The notes under the pieces: generated by a model
The model's input: the letters and a program-made list of their open reading frames with translations, nothing else
What the model was told of the DNA's origin: nothing
Database searches by the model: none
Position numbers and translations under genes: made by a program
In this document: piece by piece, positions 1-9,719 of the stretch
Layout of the letters: each line of letters opens with the position of its first letter
Position numbering within the stretch: the stretch's first letter is position 1
NCBI GenBank assembly: GCA_947579605.1
Contig: OX388314.1
Location: 23,260,000 to 23,323,999 of the forward strand
Direction of reading: 5' to 3'
Source of the DNA: Athripsodes cinereus
Taxonomy: Eukaryota; Arthropoda; Insecta; Trichoptera; Leptoceridae
Length of the DNA: 64,000 nucleotides

Positions 1-1464
1 GAAATGAGCAGTAATACTATAAAATATTTTTATATTTGGCAATAAACACTAGTGTGTAGATATTGAGTTATTTCAAGAATTTCAGTACTTGTATGTATAT
101 ACTGAAATGGTTGTGTTTTCGTTTCTTCAATATAATAATATTGATTTATGCGAAAAGTAGAAAAAGTATGGAATTTAAATCATTTCAGAGTCAATTAATC
201 GTAGAAAATTATGTTGTTATAATAAAATTGTGCTTTATTATTATTATTTCATGGTCGATTCATTTTAGACTAGAAGAGCGTTTCGTCAAGTCTAGAAGTA
301 ACATGTGGAATGTTTTATTCAGAACTGGACACTGTTAACCATTCATCTTTAAAATGAACTTGTAAATTGTTAAACCGCTACTTTAATCGATAACTTTGAT
401 TTTCGAGTCGTTTAACATTCCTTAGACCACCTCAATAATAACGTTACTTATGGAAAGGGAACTAAAGAAGTGCTTTACAACTATTTTCAAAAAAAAGGAA
501 AGAATATAAAAAGTTCTCTAACGGTTAACTAGTCCGTACCTAAAAAAGGTTCGCTGCTGTTCACAACAGTGGTGATACTAGTTCATTGAAAAATCTAGGT
601 TAACTAGGCGCCCTTGAGGTGGAGCTGTCCACAAAACGGTGCTATAAAATCATCCAGATATTATTATTATTAACGTTCCCCCGCTTCCATCTCTGTCACT
701 CGAAGAATAAGAGACTTGATTTTACACGATCTTTCTATGTATAGCAAAAGTTAATAAATAGGTACCGTAACATAATGGTATTTCTTTATTACTTTAAAAT
801 TGTTTGTGAAAAAATATTGATGATTGCCTGACGATTTCAAGTGCCAAACTAATGGCCTACGGATGATTAGGAAGAATTAACGATAAAATAAATAATGTTT
901 TTTTTTGTGATTAACTATACCACTTTTTGAACTTTGTTAATTTACGATTAACCCATGAATGAGTTAATACCCAGGTTTGATTATATCAATATGCTACATT
1001 GTGCTGTAGTACAATGGTAATAGCGTTTTAGGTACTTTTATTATTAGTATTGTGTAGAAATATATGAAAGGTATTGTTCTGAGATTTGTAGCGTGCCATG
1101 TCTAAAAATATCTATTTATTTTCTTGACTTTCGTTTCTTTCCCCTTAGAACAAATGCGAGGTTAAAGTTAATATATTATAATATTGAGAATATTTACAAA
1201 TTTATTATTGTTTAACCGGGTTTGGGGACAACGTGCAGACCAGTCAGACAACTTGATTGGACAACCATGTTTACACATTGTAACATTGTGCAAAATCTAA
1301 TCGGAAGATAATTATAAGGTCTGTCAATCGATTTTGTCAAACCATAGAACCATGTCAACCATTTTTTGGGAATTCTTATTTCAAATCTCAAATGAATCAA
1401 GATCTCCCCTCCAAGCGTTAATTTTATTTAATAGAGATAAGTTCACATTCTTTCGTATTTTATA
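1..1464. other. No gene seen
   Basis: AT-rich non-coding sequence. The open frames at 63-338 and 1212-1400 show no family motif, and I see no splice-bounded coding block. Confidence 0.5.
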
Positions 1465-1825
1465 TCTATGCTAGAGCTGACCCGGCAAACGTTGTTTTGC
1501 CATAATTATACATTATGCCATGTACTAATATCGCTATTAAAAAATAGGAGTTGATGGTAGAAGGGTGAAAATTTAGGGCTGTAGGTATGTATTTTCTAAT
1601 GCCTCGCTATAAAAAAATTAAAATAAAAATTTGTCCAAAAAATACAATAACATTCGGGATGGACCACCCTTAACTTTTAGGGGTATGAAAAATAGATGTT
1701 GGCTGATTCTCAGATCTACCCCATATGCACACTAAATCTCATCAAAATCGATCCAGCCGTTTCGGAGGAGTATGATAACAAACACCGTAACACGAGAATT
1801 TTTATATACTTATTAGATTTATTAT
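1465..1825 (+). mobile_element. Helitron-like non-autonomous element
   Basis: Starts GAGCTGACCCGGCAAACGTT and ends with CATCAAAATCGATCCAGCCG, TTTCGGAGGAGTATG, CACGAGAATTTTTATATA. This block is a widespread insect repeat that I associate with Helitron/Helentron-type elements. No coding capacity remains. Confidence 0.6.
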
Positions 1826-1949
1826 CACGATACTTTCCACATCTGAGGTAGTCACTAAACTTCTGAAACTATAAACCATGAAATTAGTTTTTTACATGGC
1901 ATATAAAACATAACATATACATACGGATAGTTATCTCATACTAAGATAC

Positions 1950-2152
1950 TATAAATCTTGTTTATGGGTATTAACGCCACGATACACATACTTTTACAGT
2001 GCACCAAACACATAAAGGTACATGTTGTAACACCCAGATTCAGGACAATATTTGAAAAAGGCCAACTTTCATTTTGCCCTGGGCGGGAATTGAACTCGGA
2101 AACTCACGACTCAAAGATGCGATTGTTACGTCTGTGCCACACAGCAGGGCTA
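1950..2152 (-). mobile_element. tRNA-derived SINE, family S2, copy 1
   Basis: On the minus strand: box A-like TGTGGCACAGACG, box B-like GAGTTCAATTCCCG, then GGGCAAAATGAAAGTTGGCC, CCTGAATCTGGGTGTTACAA and a body ending near TTAATACCCATAAAC. The S2 copy at 19 kb matches along its length. The 5' end abuts an inverted-repeat element. Confidence 0.7.
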
Positions 2153-2353
2153 CTAACTCTTGACACAATCTAAATACGATCTTAATCTAGTCATGATCTT
2201 GATCATACGACGCACGAAGGGACTATGATAAAAAATACCGCGCTACTGCTACAGCGCGATTGGTATGCGCGTATTTTTGGCCAATAGTTACTTCGCTTGT
2301 CGTATGATTAAGATTAAGTCGTGTTAAGATTTTGTCAAGAGTAACCCTACTGG
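2147..2353. repeat. Imperfect inverted repeat (MITE-like)
   Basis: Left arm GGGCTACTAACTCTTGACA...AATC...CATACGACGCACGAAGG pairs imperfectly with right arm CTTCGCTTGTCGTATG...TTGTCAAGAGTAACCCTAC. The centre is GC-rich (ACCGCGCTACTGCTACAGCG). Its left end runs into SINE S2 copy 1. Confidence 0.55.
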
Positions 2354-3019
2354 TTGGCAAAAAATACGAGAAAAATTGAATTGAAGTGTATATTTATTTA
2401 TATGTAATATGAACACGGTTTTAAAAACAATTGTGAGCATTGTTAAATACAATTGTTAATGAATTTCTGTATTTTACAGAATACTCGAACATTTGTAGAA
2501 TAAAATTGGAAACGTTTTTATATTTTGCTGAGGACTTCAATCGAACAAAAAACTGATTAACCATCAATATTTCAAATTAAGCTATTTATGATTTGTTGGT
2601 AGGTTTATATACCGATATAATTGACAGTAATAGATATTATTAAAAACTATGAATAAATTATAAGCCTGAAAATATATCGAGTTAATTACACAGTGTATGA
2701 AAATAGTTTTACTAATAATAATTATCGGTTTGGGGTAAGAACATTTTGTGTTAGTACCGCCGTTTTCACAACACCAAGCGTAATTCGTGGAACATTAGCA
2801 TAAGTTTAATAACAGCCTTCAAGGCGAATGCCGGAGGATCGATAATTCCATTATATTTTCACTGATTTGCAATTCAATGGAATAAAATATGAGTCCAATC
2901 ATAAGGCCCTGTCTAAATTTGACAGATTTTTTTATGAATTTCAATATAACAACGTGTTTTCATCTATACCTAAATGGGCGTATTTTTCTGACCAATGGCC
3001 GTGACATATGGCCTAAGGC

Positions 3020-3095
3020 CAAGGTTCATGTTTCTTATATGTTATTAGTCTGCTGGCTACACCGCTTGTGGGATATGATGTGGAATAGATATAAA
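3020..3095 (+). repeat. Family A repeat fragment
   Basis: GTTATTAGTCTGCTGGCTAC and CGCTTGTGGGATATGATG match the 3' half of the TAG-tailed interspersed repeat called family A here. Confidence 0.55.
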
Positions 3096-3527
3096 CAAAA
3101 TAATATAAAAAAAAAACTTGTTTATAGCTCTATGGAGTCACGTCTCAGGGCACCTCACCTCGGCCTTTTAGTATTCACCAATTAACATAATATATGTAAT
3201 ATGCCGAATTTTCTCTTATATACTCTAATTAACATGTGAATCTTAAGTTCTTACTCATTTTTTATTTAGCTTTTGTTTTGTTTATTTTCTACTTAACTAC
3301 TTTGTGTTATCGTTATGGTAAATAATTTTATTTTTAATAATTATTATTTTATGAGCTATGCCCTCCAAAAAATGGATATTGAAGAGAGAGTAGTATTATA
3401 AAAGATTTACACGACAGTGGTTTAACTCGACCGGTCCTTCAAGCCTGCCCAAGCAAGCCTAATAAAGAATGGTTCTCCGATTCTTTTGTATAACATGGAT
3501 TCATAACATAACAAATAAATCATCCTT

Positions 3528-3662
3528 CATTCAGCGATGAGATATGCCACCCATCCTGAATGTCTCATTCTATATTGACAAGATGACTTGGATATTTATT
3601 ACACTCAGGTAATCTACTGGCTATCCCATTTGAGGTATATATATTATACTGTGATGGCTTAG
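3528..3662 (+). repeat. Family A repeat
   Basis: TTCAGCGATGAGATATGCCA, CCTGAATGTCTCA, ATCTACTGGCTATCCCA and a decayed GTGATGG end. Confidence 0.65.
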
Positions 3663-3770
3663 ATATATAGTTATACATGTTAAAGTTGATATTTTCAACC
3701 GACGGTACTTGGTGGAAATTCATGTTGAATTAATTAAAATAAAACACTTATTTGTAGTATATCCACGGTG

Positions 3771-3835
3771 ACTTTTTATTGGACGCGAGCCGGCTTTCAA
3801 GAGCTTCCGCTCTCATCATCAGGCTGGCGAAAAGT
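3771..3835 (-). ncRNA. Candidate hammerhead ribozyme motif (left arm, mirror copy)
   Basis: Exact reverse-complement twin of the motif at 3843-3907, so both strands of the palindrome carry the core. A transcript through both arms would more likely fold into a long hairpin than into ribozymes. Confidence 0.5.
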
Positions 3836-3842
3836 GGCGAAA

Positions 3843-3907
3843 ACTTTTCGCCAGCCTGATGATGAGAGCGGAAGCTCTTGAAAGCCGGCTCGCGTCCAAT
3901 AAAAAGT
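3843..3907 (+). ncRNA. Candidate type-I hammerhead ribozyme motif (right arm)
   Basis: In order: stem I 5' strand ACUUUU, internal loop CGCCA, GC; core CUGAUGA (3856-3862); stem II GAGAGC/GCUCUU with GGAA loop; core GAAA (3880-3883); palindromic GCCGGC (3884-3889); U3890-C3891 as the expected UH cleavage site; then GC and the closing strand AAAAGU, which pairs with ACUUUU. A palindromic, loop-less stem III is the form used by dimeric hammerheads of Penelope-like elements and satellite RNAs. The deviation is an extra U between CUGAUGA and stem II, so the usual 10.1-11.1 G-C pair is absent. Activity is unproven. Confidence 0.55.
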
Positions 3908-4373
3908 CACCGTGGATATACTACAAATAAGTGTTTTATTTTAATTAGTTATACATGTTATTCATATTTCTTCGAATCCTTCGCTTCTTTATATAGACTA
4001 CTTTGATAAACAGAGAAAAATAAATGGCAACCTTCTCCACCCTTTGATGCCATATTCATTCACTTGAAATTCATAAATCTTGTCTAAGATATTTAAAACT
4101 TGATGTATCCATTCAAATTGAAGACATTGATCAAATCACGTGGTATTTAAATATATATCTCTTTTCATACATACGTTTAAAAAACTATTTATAATAAAAT
4201 AAAACAATATAGGCTCAACTTAAACATCTTAAGTAATATTGTTATGTAAAATAGAAATGTTAACACTCAATTTTGTTAAACATCGAGTCAATTTTGTTTA
4301 ACATGCATTCGCATCAACATGCAAACAACAACACACTTTCAAGTAATCGATCTTAAAGCAATTTGTTGTGTAA

Positions 4374-4375
<2 letters not shown>

Positions 4376-4445
<70 letters not shown>

Positions 4446-4610
4446 TATATCTGGGTTTTTGTTATAAACCCAAATACAACCTTATACACCTTTCACAGTA
4501 AGCTACTAAAAGCTTGTGTCGTGAAAGGGGAGTTTGCCGGCACCTGGTATCGAACCACGGACCCCAGGTTCACGAGGCCGAGACTCTACCTCCAGGCTAC
4601 CGACGAACTC
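4376..4610 (-). mobile_element. tRNA-derived poly(A) SINE, family S1, copy 1
   Basis: On the minus strand: GAGTTCGTCGGTAGCCTGGA (box A region), box B GGTTCGATACC, body with CCCCTTTCACGACACAAGC and a poly(A) tail seen here as 63 consecutive T (4376-4438). The long pure tail indicates a recent insertion. Short Lys- or Phe-repeat open frames over the tail are artefacts. Confidence 0.88.
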
Positions 4611-4864
4611 GTAAACGTAAACAGGTAATTTAAATAAATTTATACCTTTTACTCTTTACTTAAGTACAAAATAACAGGTATAATTTTACAATGTATTACA
4701 GAAAGTCATTAAATGAAAGCATACTTAATTTTTTGTAAATATGAAGTATTTTAATTTTATAAAACATTCAAAACCATATCAAATAAAATGTTCAAAGATT
4801 TTGTTTGCAGGATATTTTAATTTACTTTATACTTCAAGACAAAATGTTTATAAAACCAAACAAC

Positions 4865-5075
4865 TTGACTCTAACCCCACACGTCGTATCCTCTGTAACG
4901 GGAGCAGAAAAGACGGAAATTTTTCTTGCACATTACTCTCACTTCCTTCAAATTCACACAGTTTCTGGAATGAGCAAACCAATAACTCTTACTCAATACT
5001 CGCCAGTCCTTGAAAATTTGATCTATATGCTTAAGTCACGTTATTCTTGGTCATCCGCGCTTTCTTACGTTCTGA
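4865..5075 (-). mobile_element. LINE 3' fragment (GRPRTTWLDHV family)
   Basis: Its plus-strand words CACTTCCTTCAAATTCACAC, CCAGTCCTTGAAAATTTGAT and AAGTCACGTTATTCTTGG match the better-preserved minus-strand fragment at 50 kb. Overlapping short open frames here are shadows. Confidence 0.55.
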
Positions 5076-5597
5076 AATTTTTCGGCTGTTTGAAAGATTT
5101 CAGTAATAAAATAACATTTTTATTTATTTATTTATTTCAATCAATATACGGCATTAACCTGATATTCCATAAAGGAATTTACTTTTCTTACTTCTGCAGT
5201 TTTGAATGGGTTTTTGGCATAGTAAACACTACTTTTAGGGATTAATTTTGTGGACTATGGTATGAATATTTTTTCTTTACGTATATTTACATTTTTTTTA
5301 CATTTTCTATGTATATTTTAGTATTATTTTCCCTTCTTCATCTTTTTATTGAATAAAGTACCTACCTCAAATTTATGTTTATTGGTTGGTAAGAAAGGGA
5401 TCTCGATTGGTTTGCTAATTTTTGTAATTAATTGTTATATTTATTGCTTTAAATGTATGATCCATAAAGAATAAATAAAATTAAAAAAATGCATTTTACA
5501 ATACATATTAAATAAAGTAAAACAATATTCAATTATAAAAATAAGAAATTAAGTAAAAGGCAGGTGTTCGAAAAAATAAGACATTTTACATATTAAA

Positions 5598-5738
5598 TTC
5601 AGTGATGAGGCTTGCCACCCGTCCTGAATGTCTTGATTTTATATTGGCACGGAGAGGACAGCTTGCATGTTTATTGTATGCAGCTGATCTGCTGGCTACC
5701 CTACTTGTGGGATATGCCATGATGGTATAGTAGTAGTA
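5598..5738 (+). repeat. Family A repeat, good copy with TAG tail
   Basis: In order: TTCAGTGATGAGGCTTGCCA, CCGTCCTGAATGTCTTG, GGCACGGAGAGGACAGC, CTGATCTGCTGGCTACCC, TTGTGGGATATGCCATGATG, GTATAGTAGTAGTAG. The microsatellite end suggests a retroposon-like element. No pol III boxes are visible, so it may be a LINE tail or a non-tRNA SINE. Confidence 0.75.
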
Positions 5739-5739
5739 G

Positions 5740-7384
5740 CAATAGAAATTAACTTTAAAAAAAAACCATTGTTTTCATTTAAACAAGTCTAGCAATGTAT
5801 CTCCTGTGGTATTCAAACAAAAATGATGTTAATGACCAAATAAAACTGCGTGTTCGACACTTTTCCAGGAGTTTTATCAAGCACCACACGTCATTACAAT
5901 TTCAACTGTTCCAGAAATTATTATTTTACGACTGAATAATCATGACATGTAATAAAAAAAAACTTAAATTATAGCACCTAAATATAAAGCAATAAAACAT
6001 TTTATTTTTAGGGTACAAATATTCTACCAAGATCATGTATAAATGAAGGAGTAATTAAAACGCCTGGTTTATATTCAACCTCAATACCTCAATATAAAAT
6101 CATGAAAGAATTAGTAGTTTTCACAACAAGTCAACTCTTCTAGATTTTTGAAGAGCTTATAGAACTTGTTCGATAATATTTTTGCTTATAGGTATGAAAA
6201 TTAATTGTAGAAGAAAACATATAATTATTGTATATACACATAAGTTTTTTGTGAGTAATCATAGGTATATATGATGTTTTATGATGAGGACACTAACGAA
6301 AAATGCAACATCTAGAACATAGACAAAAAAATATTTTCTCCGAAAACTAGCTGAAGTTACGTAACAGTTCAAAGCAATGAAAATGTTAACACAAAAATGT
6401 TAACACAAAAACATTTGATTTATTCAATGAAAATGTATTTATTACTGAGGTTGTCAGAGTGAAAATGTACGACAGTAGTAAAATTATCCGATGACGGTGG
6501 TCGTAGGCGTCGTATTCCGTTAAATATATGAAAAGTTAAGACTTTAAAATAAGTCGGAAAATTATTCTAATATAGCATATGCATATTACATATGCGCCAG
6601 TGCACTCTGCGAAGATCTGTAACCTCCGTAATATAGGAGAGACGATGATCTTGGATAAGTCATGTTTTGAAAATGTCTAGTGATATTTAGCCATTAAGAG
6701 CACTGCTGTTCTTTCATTCAGAAGGGTTCCGACGACCCGAATGTTTCTCTTTCACAATCTATCACTCTTATGGCAATGACATCAGAGCACTAAAATGTCA
6801 TGGGAAGAGGTAACTCAATTGGTGCAGTGACGCTCTGGATGGAGGGTGCAGGTTTCTGTCCTGTGCACCCAGAGAAACATTGAAGGGTGAGATGATGATG
6901 AGACAATTATTACATTATCATTAAACCTTTGACTGCGCAAAACATTTTCACGTAGGTACCTACTCGTATTTATTAACTTTGTTGACTTTAAAATAATGTA
7001 CTATATAGAGTGTCATTTTTCAATCCCTTTAGGCACTGTTATTTATGTAAATACGTTCATTTTAATTCGTGTATTAGTAAATATTACTTTCTCTTTCATT
7101 CAACAATCATGTTTTAGTACTGTTTTAATAATATATAAATAGTAAAAAAGGTGAATTTAAGGTGATAAATCTCACCTCAAATAAAACCTTTTATTAGTCC
7201 AACCTTATCGCAATGTTGAGATCTATTTCCAGATTCTAATTTTATTATCGGTTAAACTGAGAAATTAAAATACTTTCCACGTTTTTGGAAATAGTGCCAA
7301 TAACCTATGAAACCTCACAGTAAATAATGGAATGTTCCTTAATGCCAAGTGAAATGGTCACGTAGAATGGACAATTTATCTTTG
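5740..7384. other. Mostly unassigned intergenic sequence
   Basis: Apart from the weak SINE remnant at 6805-6902 I see no gene or repeat with clear edges. Direct short repeat AAAATGTTAACACAAAAA near 6390-6412. Confidence 0.45.
6805..6902 (+). mobile_element. Possible SINE remnant with GAT-repeat tail
   Basis: GGTAACTCAATTGGTGCAGT is box A-like and GGTTTCTGTCCTG is a weak box B; it ends GAGATGATGATGAG. Only a moderate match. Confidence 0.3.
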
Positions 7385-7640
7385 ACTGAAGTTGAATAAA
7401 TTTTTTTTTAAATTTTTTAAATTTTTTTAATTTTTTTTTTAAACTAAAAAAAGAAAAAACAACAAGACACCAATCCAACATGCATAACAGGCAGCCAAAA
7501 CAGATATGTGACTGAGCGTGCGCGCCGGAACAAGCAAGTCAATCAGGACTATGCAGTCATAACCCGCAGCAACCTCACTAGGCGAATGCCTGTATCGAGG
7601 CAAGCCGCTACAAAACATCAAGAAAGTACCGTATCTACCA
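7385..7640 (-). mobile_element. Unidentified poly(A)-tailed retroposon
   Basis: Minus strand holds ~180 bp of balanced base composition, unlike the flanks, ending in an A-rich tail (7398-7446 seen as T/A runs). An open frame of 60 codons reads through it. Family not recognised. Confidence 0.4.
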
Positions 7641-9187
7641 ATTCACCTTGAAATCGCACAAAAAATTACACAACATGTAAAAATAGCCTCTTTTTTGCTT
7701 CCTCTCTACCCGTGTCAAGCAACCAAACCTTTAGCCATCGGCTGAAGCATCTACAAATAAATCTATAAATATGTTATGAAACTCAGAGTTATGTTTTGGA
7801 AGAAATGTCTACAATCAAATATAATAGCCTACTTAAAACTTTATGAAAAAACATTTTCGATTACAATGAGTATTAACTGTTTTTTAGAAAAGTGAAGGAA
7901 TAAAATTGACCTAAATACCTTGAAAAACCTTAACAGTAAAATAAGTAAGTGTATACCTATAAGCAAATCGCAACAAGTCTTAAATATATGTGTATCAAAA
8001 AATTTACGTGATTTTATGAAAGAACAAACCATAGATTATGTCTAAGATTTATCAATTTCGTTATATTTTCCATACGCATTTAAAAATATTATTTCATACC
8101 ATATCAGAAAGTGTATTTTTGTTTGGGTTTACAGATATCAAATATTCATCTCACAGTAGGTGATCAGAAACCTAATGCACCGCTTAACGCCACACGGTGC
8201 CGGCGACCTGTCCACGCAACCACGGGAGCCCTTGATAGGTAGGGAACTCGAAATTGTCACATGATTTTACGCAACCATTTTTCAACATTGATTATTAATT
8301 AATTGCAATATTTTCGTGATCGAGATGATATTTTTACTGTTTGTTTTTGATAATATCAAAATTTGAACATATTTTAATGTATTTTTAATAATAATAAAAA
8401 AAATAACCGAGAGATTCATGTAGAAATTATCGATTGAAAAACACCTTCCGAAATTTCATCACGACTAGCAGAGGTATTTTAAGACAATCATCTTAGAGGT
8501 TACATAAATGATGAAGTAAATTTTGCTCCAAGGATGCTTTAGAAAAAACCTATTTTTCTTAAATTTGGGTAATATTTAGCCGTATTTTTTTTAATATGCG
8601 AAAAAAATGGGATTTGTGACGTGCACATAAGAAAATATAATTTTTAGTTCGTCAAGTTCGAATAAGGAAAACATATTTAAAACAATTTTAATTGAATAAT
8701 TTGTCATATGATTATAATAGCGTGATGTGTTATTTATATTTTGAAATTTTCATTTTAAATTTTCCGCTTGCGGGAAAGTTTTTATGAAAATTTCCGTAGA
8801 ACTCAAAAATCGGGTTAGTTCGGCCAGCCGAGCCAAAGAGTCGGCACGCTGTTGAATCTGCGTCTGATTATTTATTTAAAATTATTAAAAAATAGAGATG
8901 GTTTTATGCTTGAAACTACATAATTACAGCACTAGATTACTTGATTTTTACCAAGGAAACATATTTTTATATGTGTCATCAAGTAATCCCTATATAAATG
9001 TTTTTTTTTCATAAAAAAAAACATTATAACTTAATATACCTAAATAATATTTATTTCCATGTCTGTCAAAATGCGAATCGACGAATACGAGAATGAGTGT
9101 TCAGTACTATAGATGAGGAGTTCACAAGTAAAGGCACACCGATCCATTTTTCACAAATATTTAACTATGAATGAAGTAAAATAAATC
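7641..9187. other. Unassigned intergenic sequence
   Basis: AT-rich; 8150-8245 (CAGTAGGTGATCAGAAACC..CCACGCAACCACGGGAGCC) is less AT-rich and looks repeat-derived, but I cannot name it. Confidence 0.4.
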
Positions 9188-9352
9188 AGTGAAGTTGATA
9201 TTTTCAACCGACGGTTCTCGGTGGAAATTCATGTTGAATTACTTACAAATAAATCACTTATTTATATTATATCCACTGTGACTTTTAATCAATAAAAAGT
9301 CACAGTTTAAACACTACAAATAAGTGTTTTATATAATTAATTCAAATAAATT
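9188..9352. mobile_element. Foldback element copy 2, centre deleted
   Basis: Begins with TTGATATTTTCAACCGACGG, the flank also seen at 3688. It carries the outer part of both arms (CACTTATTTATATTATATCC ... AAAGTCACAGTTTAAACACT ... AAGTGTTTTAT). The ribozyme-like centre is missing and the arms now meet around AATCAATAA. Arm identity is lower than in copy 1. Confidence 0.75.
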
Positions 9353-9719
9353 AGTATTTTTTTATTTTTAATTTAATGTTGGTGAACTTGTTTGTGTACT
9401 TAATAAAACTGTAGATTGACCTCAGCATATCCGCCTATTTCTCTTTTTGCTTATTAGTTGCAACATATTTCTTTTCTAATGATAAACGCAAAGTGCCAGC
9501 TAATATCCAATTATTAAAAGATGAATACAGAAAATATGCTCTTAACACTAAATTACAGTTCGTATACCTTACAAAGACTATGATAAAATAATACAAATAC
9601 ATAGAAATATATCCGGTATCAGGGATCTAAATTGCTGCCGGTACCTACTCTGCAAAGAATTCACCAAATTTATTTAGGTATGCTGTTTTCTTAGTTTCAA
9701 TGTTCTAGAGTTGATGTAG

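Larger units (their letters stand above)
3731..3947. repeat. Perfect 105-bp palindrome, foldback element copy 1
   Basis: The arm 3731-3835 is the exact reverse complement of 3843-3947, with a 7-nt loop at 3836-3842. I checked the arms base by base. The arms contain GCGAGCCGGCTTTCAAGAGC and TCTCATCATCAGGC. The left flank TTTTCAACCGACGGTACTTG recurs beside copy 2. Perfect identity of such long arms implies either a very recent origin or ongoing conversion; it could also be an assembly fold-back artefact. Confidence 0.92.

Noticed and set aside
2889..3185. 98-codon plus-strand frame
   Set aside because: Partly overlaps a family A repeat and shows no protein-family signature.
4298..4501. Open frames made mostly of Lys or Phe on both strands
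   Set aside because: They are translations of the 63-nt SINE poly(A)/poly(T) tail.
4741..5245. Two overlapping plus-strand frames of 90 and 146 codons
   Set aside because: They run antisense through an old LINE 3' fragment and into AT-rich sequence; no conserved motif.
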